Assembly (NCBI GenBank): GCA_043228905.1
Contig: JBHGNT010000012.1
Span: 1,798,001 to 1,862,000, forward strand
DNA from: Azolla caroliniana
Lineage: Eukaryota; Polypodiophyta
Length of the DNA stretch: 64,000 bases
Reading direction: 5' to 3'
Shown here: in pieces, positions 32,649-44,750 of the stretch
Numbering within the stretch: the first letter of the stretch is position 1
How the letters are laid out: each line of letters starts with the position of its first letter
Program-made: the position numbers and the translations under genes
Notes under the pieces: generated by a model
The model's database searches: none
What the model was told of the DNA's origin: nothing
Seen by the model: only the letters and a program-made list of their open reading frames with translations

Positions 32649-33295
32649 AGAGGGCTATCAAGGCGTGGGGCCTCGGTAGTCCGGACGTATCGGAAGAACC
32701 CAATGCATGTATAGTAGGTAGGAAGTTTTGGTTCTCTGAAAACAGATGTTGTACTATAGCCGGCGTCAGCGGCCGGGAGAGGAAGCGAGCGGAGGAGCGG
32801 CTCAGGCGATGCGGAGTCCTCTCCCCCGACGACGAGATCAGCGGCACCATGGAGGCGGTCTCTTTTGACGACACCTTGGGCGAGTTGCGAAAGGTGATCG
32901 GTGAAGACCTTAGAGAAGACCGGACCGTTCCGGTAGGTTCGATGGGAATGTACGAAGTCATCGCGGACATCGGGGAAGGGATCAGGTCGGATCGGATGGC
33001 CCGCATGGATACAAAGTACAAGACTGTGGACCGAAAGGTGAGGCCAGTCGCGGCACCCTTGTCGGAGGGCAGCGAGGAGGGGATAAAAGGGGTCGCGTCG
33101 GACCCAAGTTTACGGAATCCGGCTGGCATAGGGCATCGGTTCACCGACATAACGCTACGGGTGGCTTTCTACTACCGGCGGAGGACGACAGGTTTCGGAG
33201 AATGCTCGGAAGGCATGGAAAAGCCTTCGCGTTCTCGCCGGAGGAGATCGGGTGCATGGACCCGACGATCGTTGAACCGATGGTGATCTTCACGG
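32647..33295 (+). pseudogene. Gypsy D pol, N-terminal part before the solo LTR
   Basis: Pol opens in the -1 frame (FLERAIKAWG). It then runs through ERKRAEERLRRCG, EAVSFDDTLGELRKV and KYKTVDRKVRPVAAPL. After a frame change near 33,170 it reads MLGRHGKAFAFSPEEIGC and EPMVIFTV. It stops at the solo LTR and continues at 34,002 with PHVPWNL. Confidence 0.8.
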
Positions 33296-34001
33296 TGTCA
33301 GGAAGTTACACGCGCGCGTGTAGAAGGGGCAGGACCACGAGGATCTTGAACCAAGGAGCAAGAGAGAGAGAGAGAGACAGAGACAGAGAGCGAGAGAGAT
33401 TTGTAGATACGCGAAGCGAGAAGGAGAGATATAGAACGCAACACTCGATTTCAATAGCAAGAGTTTACAATAACAAGAGAATACGACTTTGACGGTTACA
33501 ACCGGCAAGGCGGCGATGGACCCGACACGGGGATCCTATTCACACACACAAACGGCACTCGCTCGATCCCAAAAACAAACAAAAAAAGGGGGGGGGAGAA
33601 CCTCTGCTGGAAGCGCATGAGCTGTCCACAACGCAGAGGCAGCGAGCTTCCGACCTACAGAGACCGACGGCCGAAGGATAAGAGAGAGCTCGGCACTCAA
33701 ATCTGCAGCAACAATTCCCTCCTCCCTAGCGCGCGATGCCTTTTTCTTCCTCCTCCCCCTCCTTAAATAGTTGCCCCCCAAAGGGGGGATGCCCCTTTTC
33801 CTTAGCCAAATTGCTTTATTCCCTGTCCCTGTCGACAGAGATACGCACAAAATCCCCTAATAAATGTGCTACCTAGTATTTACACCAGTCACCCTAATTA
33901 CGAATTATGTACAACATATCAATCCTCGCGTCCACCTGTGTAAGAGCCAGTTCATGCGCCTTTTTCTTCGATTCCACCTATGGCCGGTTTTCTTTACGAC
34001 A
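33296..34001 (-). repeat. Solo LTR of the gypsy B/C/D family inserted in gypsy D RT
   Basis: These 706 bp run TG...CA and match the gypsy D LTR in reverse orientation: the left end resembles the D LTR 3' end and the right end reads GGTTTTCTTTACGACA. ACGG occurs on both sides (33,292-33,295 and 34,002-34,005). RT coding resumes in register after the duplication is removed. No internal sequence is present, so it is a solo LTR left by LTR-LTR recombination. Confidence 0.88.
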
Positions 34002-34963
34002 ACGGTACCGCATGTACCGTGGAATCTCAAACCAATTCCAGTGCCGAGACCTCACATCCCGAAGTTGATGGAGCTTCTGAAGCAAAAGGTGGAGATGGGC
34101 ATCCTCGAACCATCAAGTGCCCCATATTCGAATCGGTGGTTTACGGTGCCGAAGAAGAATGGCACGCTTCACTTCATTCAGGACCTGCAACCGGTCAACA
34201 GGGTGACCATCCGTAATGCAGGAATCAGACCGACCATAGACGACTTCGCGGAGGCCTTCGCTGGAAGTTCTATCTATTCGGTCGGTCACTTATACTCGGG
34301 GTACGACCAGTTCCAACTAGCCGTGGAGAGCAGGGATATCACAACGATGCGAACTCCTCTCGGCCTAGTACGGATGTGTACCCTACCACAAGGGGGGACG
34401 AATTCGGTGGCACATATGGTGAACGCAATGAACAAGGTGTTGAGGGACTGCATCCTGGACATCACCATGCCATTCTTGGACGACATCCTGATAAAGGGGT
34501 GTCCGATGGAAGATGCGGACGAGACTGTCGGGCCAGACGGATGCCGGATGTTTGTCGTGAACCACATCAACAACTGCGAGAAGGTGCTGCAGAGGCTCGA
34601 GAGCGCACGACTCACCTTCTCCGTAGAAAAATCGGCGTTCGGGCAGTCGGAGACCTTGGTGGTTGGACACCTGTGCGGGCCTTACGGTAGGAAACCGTCT
34701 CCGGCAAAGGTAGAAGTCATCTCCGCGATGTAGGACGATTGCGGGTCGGTTACGGAGGTCCGCAGATTCTTGGGGGCGTGCGCGTTCTACCACATTTGGA
34801 TTCCGCACTACGCGCATGTTGCGGAGCCGCTCTACGGGCTATTGAAGAAAGGGCGTAGGTTCGAGTGGAGGACGGAGCACACGGAGTCAGTCCGGAGGAT
34901 GAAGGAGGCGCTTGCTGCGGCACCGGCTCTCTGTAAAGCGGTTTACGGCAAGGGAGTCCCCGT
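34002..34963 (+). pseudogene. Gypsy D reverse transcriptase and start of RNase H
   Basis: The stretch reads PHVPWNLKPIPVPR, SNRWFTVPKKNG, LYSGYDQFQL and TMPFLDDILIKG (FLDD intact). TAG follows at about 34,731-34,733, then FLGACAFYHIWIPHYAHVAEPLYGLLKKG and the end GKGVPV. RNase H should begin here (YITVDTSP in gypsy C), but gypsy E sequence starts at 34,964. Confidence 0.87.
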
Positions 34964-35237
34964 CAATGAATGCAGAAAGGCAATTAACACAGAGAGATAA
35001 AAACACTAAGCTTCATTAATTATCTGCTTCTCATTACATTGTATCCAGGCCTTTCAATAGGTTTCCGGTTTGTAGTACAAAACGGTGCCATCCGCACCTA
35101 TTTGGGATCGGTCCGGATCCGAAATGGCATACCAATTCCGGTCTGTCCGTCCACACTAATAGATTACTTACAACCATTCCTAATAATTAAATAACTCCTT
35201 CATTTCACACTCTGGACTCCTTTGCCGGCCGGTAACG
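34964..35237 (-). repeat. Gypsy E 3' LTR, truncated
   Basis: It matches 44,477-44,750 over its full 274 bp. The part matching 44,315-44,476 is missing at the left junction. The stop codon of the extra ORF (35,200-35,202) falls inside this LTR. Confidence 0.85.
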
Positions 35238-35358
35238 CATGGCACGCCCGTGGGACAGTACCTTGTACGTCGAATCCACCATCCGACCCTTGCTATTCTT
35301 CGTCCAAAATATCCAGAATTCTTTGTTCGAGAATCTCCAATGGTTCATCTGGAATTGG

Positions 35359-35393
<35 letters not shown>

Positions 35394-38097
35394 GCTCCGT
35401 TGATGGCTGTTGCGACTGGTCCTTTGGTGGCGGTTGCGGCTGCTCCTCCATTTGTTGCTCTGACACCGGCGTTTCCGTCGTTGCTCCCTCCGTCGTAGTG
35501 GTCTCTGGTTGACTAGTTCCGGCCTGACCCTCGGCCGGCGACGGTTCCTCGTCACTAAGGTTAACCGTTGCCGCTTCCCGTGCTTTTTCTTCCCGAACCT
35601 GGGACCGCTCGTAGCTCTCAAAATGGATTTGAGCATCCATCCTATCATCGTCTAGCTGAGCTACGAGTTGCCAGACCTACACCAACTGTTCATCCGCCAG
35701 GACTTGGAAGTCTTCAGCCAACTCGTCCCGTATGGCGGTGAAGTCCTCGGAAGTCAACGTGTAACAATCATCTCCTTCCTTCCGCCGGTTTTCCACGTCT
35801 GCCCGTAGCAATTGGAGTTCCGCCGTATTTTGCGCCCACTTTGTCCACCATCTTACGGAGCTTTCGTCAATCAAGCGTTTTGTCTGATTTAGCCATGCCT
35901 GGAGGATGCACTGAATCCGGCCCGTTCCCATCTACGACTTGATCTCCGCAACTTGCCGTTCCTCCTTCAATTGCTTGATGATTTTGATGTTGTCTTCCGC
36001 CTGCTCCTTGTAATGCGTCAATTGCCTTTGATATGTGCTTTGTAATTTTTGCAATACTGTTGTCGCTCTCTCCCTTTCTTCCTGCTGCTGACTCTGGAGC
36101 TCCATCCAGACCTTCTCCGCCTCATCCAACCGTCATGTATTTTCCGCTCGTTCGTCGGCGAGCACCGTTGCAACCTGATCAACTTCCTGCCGGAGCTCGG
36201 CCATCCGTTCCTTATGCTCCGTTTCCAGCCATTTGTAGTCCCGGTGCAGGTGCTCAAAATCATCTGTCTTTTGCTTGAGCCGTACGTTGATCTGTCGACA
36301 GGCTCGGTCCTCGCGGTCCTTCTGTTGGCGGAGCTCCTCCTTTAGCCATTCAATTTCCGTTTCCGCCGTCTTCCGCAGCTTGTCCTTTTCCTACAACACT
36401 TTGTCCTTTTCCTCCCTTAGCTGGTCGTACGCTTGATGGCCTTTCCGAAGGCTCTCCTCTGCCCGGCAGAGGTTCTCAACATTCTTCTTTAATTCTGCTT
36501 CGGCCACTGTCTTCAATTCCCGTTCACGGCTCCTTAGCGCTTCTTGTGCGGCAAGTTCATCTCTCAATTCCGCAAGCTCCTAGGCTTGCGCCGCATCTCT
36601 CTCTGGAACGGTTTCCGTTGCCGGGGTCTTATTAATATGTACAGGTTGGTCTGGTTCTTTATTCTGTACACTTACCGGAGTCACCGGTGCTTGGATCTGT
36701 GTTGCCGTTAAGGCCATTTTGGCCATTTCTATCGTGACCTGATCCAAGTCTTTTTCAAGGCACCGGATTCTGGATTGGGCCGTCTCTAGTTGTTCGGTTG
36801 AGACGAGCAACCGTTCGCTTTGCGCTCGTTCTTCCGCCTCAATATACCCCACTGCTCCGGCAATCTGTTCGCCTATCCACCGGAGCCACAGGCTACCGGT
36901 GCATTGTTGTTGCGCTTCTACAGTGGTTTGACGGCTGGGCTCGCTTGTGGATGGGTGGTCCCGCCTGATTGCGCCGAGTTGCAATTCCGTTTCTGCCCGT
37001 GGACCACCCTGCTGTCTTGGTTCCCCTTGCGCTTCTTCTTGGTTGACCGAGGGAGGCTGCATTGACCTTTCTGGCTCTGGCGGTATGGGACTTGCCGGTG
37101 CTGCCAGTGGTGCAGGGGCTTCTGATTCCGGTGCCATGCGCACCGGGCTCGGTTCCTCCCTTGACGTGGGAGTCTCAGTATGGAGAGTCGGTATTCCCTC
37201 CGTCTGAGGGTCTGAACGTTTCCCGGCTGCCTCAACGGTCCTTGCCGACGACCGTCGCTAGAGGTGCTCCGTAGGCTCCTCCTCTATTTCCTCCTCCTCA
37301 GTCCCGACATTGAATTTCACCGCCAAGGGGTCCGCTTCTCTATTCACCGGTCAGCGGAGTGTGATCTTTACGGGCCGTACCGGTGATTCCTCCTACGCAT
37401 CCGTTGGCCGCTTCCGGCTGGCGCTCTCCTTTCCGGCCTGTTCTGCGTCCGCCGCCTTCCCCTTAGTGGCCTTAGAGGCCAACAATTGTTGTCTTTTGGA
37501 AGCAGTCTTTGGGGTGCCGTCCGCCACTCTTCCCCGCTTATTGGGCTGGATGGGCTGGACGGGGGGCACAAGCAAGGTGAGCCACTGCGTTACTGCGTGC
37601 CATATCCTCCGTCCGTCTCGGCCTTCTTTGCCGTCTTTTCCTCTGACGATCTCGATCGCCGCACACAAACCGTCTGCGATCAATACCGACCAATCCACCT
37701 TGATCCCTTCATAGGTGGCGATGATCATCCCTGCCCGGTTCTGCGGCATGACAGGGGGTCTAGGGTACACATGGCCGTATTTGTGGAGCACACGGGCAAT
37801 CTCACAGAACAACATATCTCCGCCGCCCTGTGTCCGGTAGCCCTTGCTGGCTAGGGAGTACTCACCAAAATACCTGATGAGTTGCTACGAGGTCGGATTG
37901 TCGATCGTGAATATGCCTCCCTCCGGAAGGCCTGTTAACGCACGGATCGCCTCATCCGTTATGACCTCTGTGTCGATTTCTTTGATCACCTTGTCGGCTT
38001 CTTTGTGTGGCGGTGCCTCCATAATCGTCAAGAAGCCCTCGAGCTCGTGTTGCTTTAGCCATTTCTTGGCGGCTTCTGACAACGTTTGCGGGTCCAT
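35200..38097 (-). pseudogene. Gypsy E extra ORF after integrase: coiled-coil protein with poly-Q
   Basis: One minus-strand frame runs from ATG 38,095-38,097 to TGA 35,200-35,202, 965 codons. About nine in-frame stops interrupt it and I see no frameshift. In order: an N-terminal folded-looking region (residues about 1-230, with AAKKWLKQHELEGFL, and MIIATYEGIKVDWSVLIADG near residue 130); a basic segment with KRGRVADG; a Pro/Glu-rich linker; long Glu/Lys/Arg/Gln heptad-like stretches over about residues 420-730, predicted coiled coil; and a C-terminal tail with 12 consecutive Gln. No transmembrane segment is evident, so it does not look like an envelope protein. Its function is unknown to me. 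Confidence 0.7.
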
Positions 38098-38483
38098 GTC
38101 TGTGTCGAGGTCGGATTGTGGTGGCGAGGTTGGATGGTGATGAGAGTGAGAGTGAGAGTGAGAGAGAGAGAGAGTTCAGAAAGCGAGGGTTCTCTGTGCG
38201 TAGGTTCTCGTCTGATGATCTTCCAACGCCTTGGTGCTTCTGTGCTCCTAGGTTCGCGAAAGTAGAGGGTCTCCATGCGCAGTGGTTTTTCTCTGTGCAT
38301 TCTGGCGCCTTTTTCGAGCGTGTGCACGTCGTGTACTAAAATAGCATTATGTCCTGTGGCGGCGCTTAAATGCCCACTACGTACCTTTTCGCTCCTCGCT
38401 CTCTCGTCCATTCATACCTCGCTCTTGCATGATTACTTCGCTTTCTTTCTTTCTTTTTTTTAGAATTTTAATGTAGTGTGAGG

Positions 38484-41400
38484 TTACTTGTCCGTTGGTC
38501 CTATCGGACCCTTACCGGCCTCATTACGGTTGTCGTTTCCCTCACAGGTTGCCGTTTCCTCACAAGTTCCCGATCTGGTGTCGGTCCTTTGCTCAAATGG
38601 GTTCTTGGGCATCGGTCCTCTATATGGCTTCAATCTGAATCCGTTGACCCATTTGCCTAGCACTTCGCTGGCAAGTGTCCCTAACTGGTAGGACCCATTA
38701 TACTCACGTGTCAGCCAATACGGGCCAGTCCATCTCAACTGTAGTTTACCCGGCATCTTGCCCATCCGGGTCTTAAATACTAACACCGGCTTGCCGATTT
38801 CGAACATTTTTTCATTTCCTTTCCTGTGCCGGTCGACAAATGCTTTCCGTCGCCGTTGTTCCAATTCTAAGTGCAGGATGCTTGCCAGTCGTTGTTCCTC
38901 GAGTTCACAAATCGTTGTTAACCGTATTGCCTCCGACTCCTTCTCGTTCAGCCGTTCCCGTAGCTGGATTCGTAAGCTTGGTACTTGGAATTCCACCGGC
39001 ATGACCGCCTCTAGTCCGAACGCTAACCGGAACGGTGTTGTTTGGATGCTCGTTTTGTATGTTGTCCGGTATGCCCAAAGCGCGCTATGTAGCTTGGTAT
39101 CCCAATCCGTTCGGTTTTCGTTGACGATCTTCCAGAGGATATTCTGGAGCGTTTTGTTCGTCGACTCAGCTAAGCCGTTTCCTTGCGGATAGTACGGTGT
39201 GCTCCGTTTATGGACAACGTCATAGAATGTCGTCAGGCTTTCAACTACTTGGCCGAGAAAGTGCCCCCCTTGGTCGCTTATTAATTCGATTGGGCATCCG
39301 TAACGGCACCAGATGTATTCTTATAGAAATGTTGCCGTTGACGCAGCGGTATTGTCTCTTAAGGCTTTGGCCGCCACCCATTTCGTGCAGTAATCCGTCG
39401 CGACGATGACGTACCGATTACCGGATCTCATTGCCAGTGGTTTGAACGGTCCAACAAAGTCCAGCCCCCACTTCTAGAATGGTTCGAGTGGTAGTACAGG
39501 CTGGTGTGGCATCCGAGCCTGCTCCGTTGGCTGGTCCATTCGCTGGCATAGGTCACATTCTTTTGCGTACCGTACAACATCTCTTAATATAGTTGGCCAC
39601 CATAGGCCACTTTGCCATATTTTCCTGGCCGTCGCATCTCCGGCATAGTGACCTCCGGCAACTCCGCAGTGGGCTTCCCTCAGTATGAGGTTCTTTTCAT
39701 CGTTGCGCACAGCCCGTCTCCATATGTCGTCCGTGCCCTTGTGGTAAAGTGTGTCTCGCAGTAAGCAAAAATGTCGACTTTGCACCGCCAAGCGTTTCCT
39801 TTCGTCCCGGTTCATCTCCTCCAGAGGCAGTCCTGTGCTCAGAAACTGGTGCATATTTGTGAGCCACTTGTCTTCCTGTGCCACCGTTTCATCTGTTGTC
39901 GTTTCCGTAGTGACTCGAAACAGCTCCGCATCCGGAAACTCGTCCGCTACTCCGTCGCCCGTCTCTCCGGACTCTAGACGGCTTAAATAATCTGCTACGA
40001 CATGCTGTATACCGGGTCGGTGGAATATTTCGAACTCGAATTCTTGTAACAGTAAGGTCCACCGGGCCAACTTACCGGTGAGTGACGCCTTGGACACCAG
40101 GTAGAGGAGTGTCGAATGATCTACATGGAAGGAAAACTTCCTTCCCAATAAATAATGCCGAAACTTTGTCACATTGTAGATCATTCCTAGAGCTTCCCGT
40201 TCCGTGGTAGAGTAGTTCCGTTCCGCTTGGGATAGCTTTCGGCTGGCATAGTACACTGGCCGGTACCACTTTGGCTCCGTAAGCTGCATCAGTGCGCTTC
40301 CGATTGCGATATCGGAGGCGTCCACGAACACATGAAATTCTTTACTCCAATCCGGAGGCTACACTACCGGTGCTTGCGACAATAGTACCTTGAGGGCCGT
40401 ATATGCCCTATCCTCAGTGTCCGTCCACTGGAATGGTGTTCGATGTACCGCGGCATGCAACGGTGTAGCCAAGTCGGCCAAGTATCAGAGCATCCGGCTA
40501 TGCCACCGGATCTGGCCTAAGAACCAGCTCAATGCCTTTGCCGGCGCCGACGCCGGTGCTTCTAATATGGCTTTCACTTTGTCCGGGTCGACTGCAATGT
40601 CTTCCTGGCTCACAATATGTCCTAGTAGGGTTCCACTGGACACGTCAAATACACGCTTCGCCGGATTCAAGCTTAGCCGGTACGCTCTACACTTTTCTAG
40701 ACAAAGACAGAGGTGCTGCAAATGATCCTCTTCCCGGCTATAGACGGCGAAATCGTCAAGGAAAACCTCCATAAAAGCCGGGATATATTCACCAAAGATT
40801 TCCATGATGATTCGTTGGAATGTTGTCGGTGCCGTTTTGAGCCCGAACATCATCACCATGGCCACAAACACCCCCCATTCGGTGACGAAAGCCCTTTTCT
40901 CTTGGTCGTCGGGGTGCATCTGGATCTGATTATACCTGCTGAATCCGTCTAGAAAGCTATAGACCTCATGGCCGGCGACGACATCCAACACTCCATCTGT
41001 GAACGGAAGTGGAAACGCATCCGTTACCGTAGCCGCATTGAGTTTGCGGTAGTCCACACAAACTCGGATTTTTCCGTTCTTCTTCGGTACGACTACGATC
41101 GGGCTCAGCCATGTCGCTTTCTTTACCTGACGGATAAAGCCAACTCTTAGCAGTTTGTCGATTTCCTCCTTGACTTTGGCGGCATAATTGGGATTCATCC
41201 GGTACCGTCTTTGTGCAACTGGTTTTGCGTCCTTGCTCAAGTGAATCTGATGCTGGTATAACTGAGGGTCGAGCCCTCGCATGTCTTTGTATGACCAGGC
41301 AAACACGTCGCGAAATTCCGTGAGAAGTGTGATCATCGCCGTTTTGTCTTTGAACTTCATCTCCTTGGCAATGTGCACTGGTTTTGCTTCGTTCGTGGTC

Positions 41401-41815
41401 CCTAGGTTCACCTCTTCAAGTTGCGACGCTTTTACGCGCTGTGAAACGACCATTTCCTGTTCCAACGCTTCCTGCGCTTGCCGTAACTCTCGGATTGCAT
41501 CCTTATCCGGTTCTGCTTCAATCTCTTCCGGCTGCGGTAAGTATGGTGCTACTGCTTCGGTAATGTCAATTTCGAAGAGGGGTACGATCTTCGGGTTTTC
41601 CTGCAAGTACTGAGCTTCTTCTTCGTCAACTAACCCTTCTAGCATGTTGACGCACTCTGCATACAACGGTGTACATTTCTTGCCAGTACTCGTCCTTGGC
41701 TGTGTTGGTACATGTACCTTGGCTTTTCCTCGCCGGAAGGTAATTATATTTTTCCTCCAATTCTGTTTGATATGTGCCGTTTTCAACCATGGCCGCCCCA
41801 GCAAAGCGGGTACGC
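38484..41815 (-). pseudogene. Gypsy E pol: RT, RNase H, integrase (broken)
   Basis: Read from about 41,815 it begins LLGRPWLK. RT shows LSPIVVVPKKNGKIRVCVDYRKLN, FLDGFSRYNQI, FGLKTAPTTFQ and the FLDD box. TGA at 40,485-40,487 and a second stop near 40,362 precede RNase H (VFVDASDIAIG, TEREAL, VDHSTLLYL, ADYLSRLES). The integrase finger (H and H around GGHYAGD, then CDLC) and core residues (GLDFVGPF, ISDQGGHF, GLAESTNK) follow, with stops at 39,474-39,476 and near 39,320. The C-terminal domain has LRWTGPYWLT, a GPY module. It ends at 38,484. Confidence 0.85.
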
Positions 41816-44125
41816 GCCTTGTGCTTGTAATTGTAGCACTACTGTCGAGATGTGAAATGTATGACCGCCAACGGTGACTTCTAATTTTCGTATTAATCCT
41901 GTCGGCCGCACTGAGCTTGTGTCGGCCATCCGTAACCAGAACGGACACATCTCCCACTCGTGGATTCCCAGGGCATCACACGTTTGGAGGCTTATTACAT
42001 TCACATCGGAGCCTCCGTCTATTACTGTGCCAGGGAATTCTTTCCCTTTTACAATGGCAGTAATTACCAGACTGTTGGTGTCCACCACCATTGGTCCCTC
42101 CTCCGGATTCGAGAAGAGTACCGGTGCCGATGATGATTCTCCTTCTGTCATGGCTGTCTTCAGTCCTTCCGTGAATCTCGGCACGAGCTGTAGGAGTCTT
42201 CCTAGTGGCAGCGTAATCTGGCATTCTTGCAACGCCTGCCATGTCTCATTCTCGAAGTGACTGCCGCCGGCAAGCCCTCCGGTGTTCTCCTTTTGCCTCT
42301 CTAAGTCTGTTACGTTTTGCTTGTTTGCTTTCTTCACCCATTCCGTCGCTTGCTTCCGGATGGTCTCCTGCGTCTCCCATTCCTTGGCCATGCCCTTCGA
42401 CCTTGTGGTCACCTGCTGCAGATCTGCCACTTCAGGTACTACCATATTTATTGTCGGTCTTTTGTCATAGCTCTTCGCCGGGCATTGATTACTATAATGG
42501 CCTTCCTGTCGGCACTAGTAGCAGTAGGCTTTCCGGGTATTGCTGGATTCGGCATTGTTTGTTGTATCCGGGGCAGGTCCTGTGGTAAGCGCGGGGTTTT
42601 GGGCCGGTTGGCTGCTTGAAGCTCCTTGTTCCGGATCCCGTGGGTGGCCGCCTTTTTTGAAATGCCGTTTTTTGTTATAGTTCTTCTTATTGTGGTACTC
42701 TTGACGAGGTTGGTCGTTATATCTGCCGTATTCCTCTCGTTGTTGACGATACCCGGGGGAGTGCTCCTAGTCGTAATGTTCGTATCGTCTATTGTAATCC
42801 CATTATCGATCATATCTATCGTACCGGTCGTAGTTATCCCGCCGATCACCGTACCAGACATCATTCTCCCGTCGATCGCCATACCGAACATCCTGTGCCG
42901 GTCGGTCACGGTCCATTCGCCGCCAGCGTTCCTCTTCTTCATCCCGGCTGCTGCGTGGCTCTATTTGTCGGACGGGCGGTGCTTGCCGGTTCAATATATT
43001 ATACTCGCACCTATCCGTCGTATGGCCCTTGGATTGACAGATTACACATTGCGTCCTCATAGTGCATTCTAGTGCCGAGTGTCTGGAATTCAAGCAAGTT
43101 GTGCACTGTATTGCTTGCCGAAACCGAAGGTCTTCATCGGACGGTAACGCCCGTTGGAGTGTGAGCCAGGAGCTTGTCTTTTCCATCTCTCTCACCCGGT
43201 CAATGACCTGATCGATGGTACTTGCGCGGAAGTCAATTACCATGCAAACCGTGCGTAGGGGTTCCCGGAGCGCATTTAGGAATATAGTTCGTAATTCCTC
43301 CTCCAGGGGTGCGCGGGCAAGCTGACTATGCATCCGTTGAAACCGGATGACAAACTGGGGAATGCTCTCCCCTGCCTCCTGTCGGATGGTATAAAATAAG
43401 CCCACCATTACTGTCTAGTCCACCACCTTTTGGAAAAAATGCAAGAATTTAGCTTTTAAATCTGCAAAGGTGGTGATGGTAGACGGGTCCTGCGTCCGAC
43501 GCCATCTTGCTGCCGGTCCCTCTAATGTGACGCCAAATTCCGCTATCTTAGAGCATTCCTCTTCCTCCGGGGTCAATCGTTGGGACACATGGTTTGCTTC
43601 CCATGTCTGTTCAAAGGCGTGAACATGAGCTTCTGTGTCCGGATCATCTCTATACTTGAAGTACTGGAACGGCATGTTGTCGTCCGGTATCGGTGCGCGG
43701 GCTGGCGGTGTTGGTGGTCGTTCCTGGTTTTTCTCCGGCGTCGGTGGTCTTTCCTGATTTGTCTCCGGCGTCGGTAGTCTTTCCTCTTCTTTTGGTGATG
43801 GAGGCCTCTCCTCCTCGACTTCCGGTGTCGGAGGTCGCTCTTCCTCTGCTGGTTCCGGAGGTTCCAGCCTTAGCACTTCCGATTCCGGTGTCGATAAGGT
43901 GTCTGATCCTTCATCCTCCGGTCCGCCCGGGGTTTCGTTGCTGCTACGGTAGTTCGTGTGCACGATGTATTCCCCTTCGGAATCTGATTCATACGCTGAA
44001 AAGGCTTCTGCTTCGCCTTCTCCGCTTGCCAACGCTTGGAGAAGGGATTCAGTTTCCCGGAGGCTGCTTAGGCTGTTGTCGTCGTCCGGGTGCGATGTTT
44101 GCTGTAACCAGAGGGACTCCTCCAC
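41783..44125 (-). pseudogene. Gypsy E gag-protease with three zinc knuckles (in-frame stops)
   Basis: A single frame runs from ATG 44,123-44,125 to about 41,783. Stops lie at 43,415-43,417, 42,803-42,805, near 42,765 and near 42,513. The N-terminal third is acidic and Pro-rich, with repeated ERPPTPE units. A capsid-type segment follows (WRRTQDPSTITTFADLKAKFLHFF). Two adjacent CCHC knuckles (CTTCLNSRHSALEC, CVICQSKGHTTDRC), an Arg/Asp/Tyr-rich basic region and a third knuckle (CRQEGHYSNQC, its first half holding the stop) come next. The protease reads TVIDGGSDVNVIS, so D-G-G. A one-base shift near 41,815 joins it to pol. Confidence 0.82.
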
Positions 44126-44300
44126 TACTCTCCGGATTACGTTGGAAAACGAGCGATCTGCTCTAATTTCCTACGCCGCTTGCTGGAAAGCCTCACGTCT
44201 CCTTTGCCTTTCGGCAAGGCGTCAAGTTCGATCTGTAACCAGGTCGTGCGTTGATCTAGTCATCCATTTGTGTCGTCGTTCGCTGCAAAAACAGGAATCA

Positions 44301-44309
44301 TGGTCGCCA
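44301..44309 (-). other. Gypsy E primer-binding site
   Basis: On the minus strand, TTTTTGGCGACCATG follows the 5' LTR end with a 5-base gap. TTTTTGGCG is common at Athila/Tat primer sites. The primer tRNA is not identified. Confidence 0.6.
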
Positions 44310-44314
44310 AAAAC

Positions 44315-44750
44315 TGTGTTAACTCTTAAGGCTGGACAATGGCCTAACACAGGGTGTCTACGGAAGACACTTCACCAAAGGGGTGTTACGACAAGAAGAT
44401 TAGGCTCAACGATTAATCCGACTTAATTAGGTTACTTAGCAAGATCGTCCTTAATAATCACACACGTAAGATATAACAATGAATGCAGAACGGCAATTAA
44501 CACAGAGAGATAAAAACACTAAGCTCCATTAATTATCCGCTTCTCATTACATTGTATCCGGGTCTTTAAATAGGTTTCCGGTTTGTAGTACAAAACGGTG
44601 CCATCTGCACCTGTTCGGAATCGGTCCGCATCCGGAACGGCATACCGATTCCGGTCCGTCCGTCCACACTAATAGCTTACTTACAACCATTCCTAATAAT
44701 TAAATAACTCCTTCGTTTCACACTCTAGACTCCTTTGCCGACCGGTAACA
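44315..44750 (-). repeat. Gypsy E 5' LTR
   Basis: The 436-bp LTR runs TG...CA (plus-strand coordinates). Its inner edge is set by the PBS and its outer edge by the return of gypsy D coding sequence at 44,751. Confidence 0.8.

Larger units (their letters stand above)
34964..44750 (-). mobile_element. Gypsy E, Athila/Tat-like element with an extra 3' ORF
   Basis: The 5' LTR is at 44,315-44,750 and a truncated 3' LTR at 34,964-35,237; the homologous parts are both 274 bp. Order on the minus strand: PBS, gag with three knuckles, protease, RT, RNase H, integrase, then a 965-codon ORF before the 3' LTR. The RT box VFLDDFAVYS and integrase QGNGLAESTNK fit the Athila/Tat side of Ty3/gypsy, as does the added ORF after pol. 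It is inserted in gypsy D, which resumes at 44,751 with WTREEA. Confidence 0.88.

Noticed and set aside
35361-35393. Poly-Q ORF as an independent host gene
   Set aside because: It lies in one frame with the rest of the extra ORF of gypsy E, between integrase and the 3' LTR, and its stop codon is inside the LTR.
35200-38097. Envelope-like gene in gypsy E
   Set aside because: No signal peptide, no transmembrane segment and no furin-type site were seen; long coiled coils and a poly-Q tract point elsewhere.
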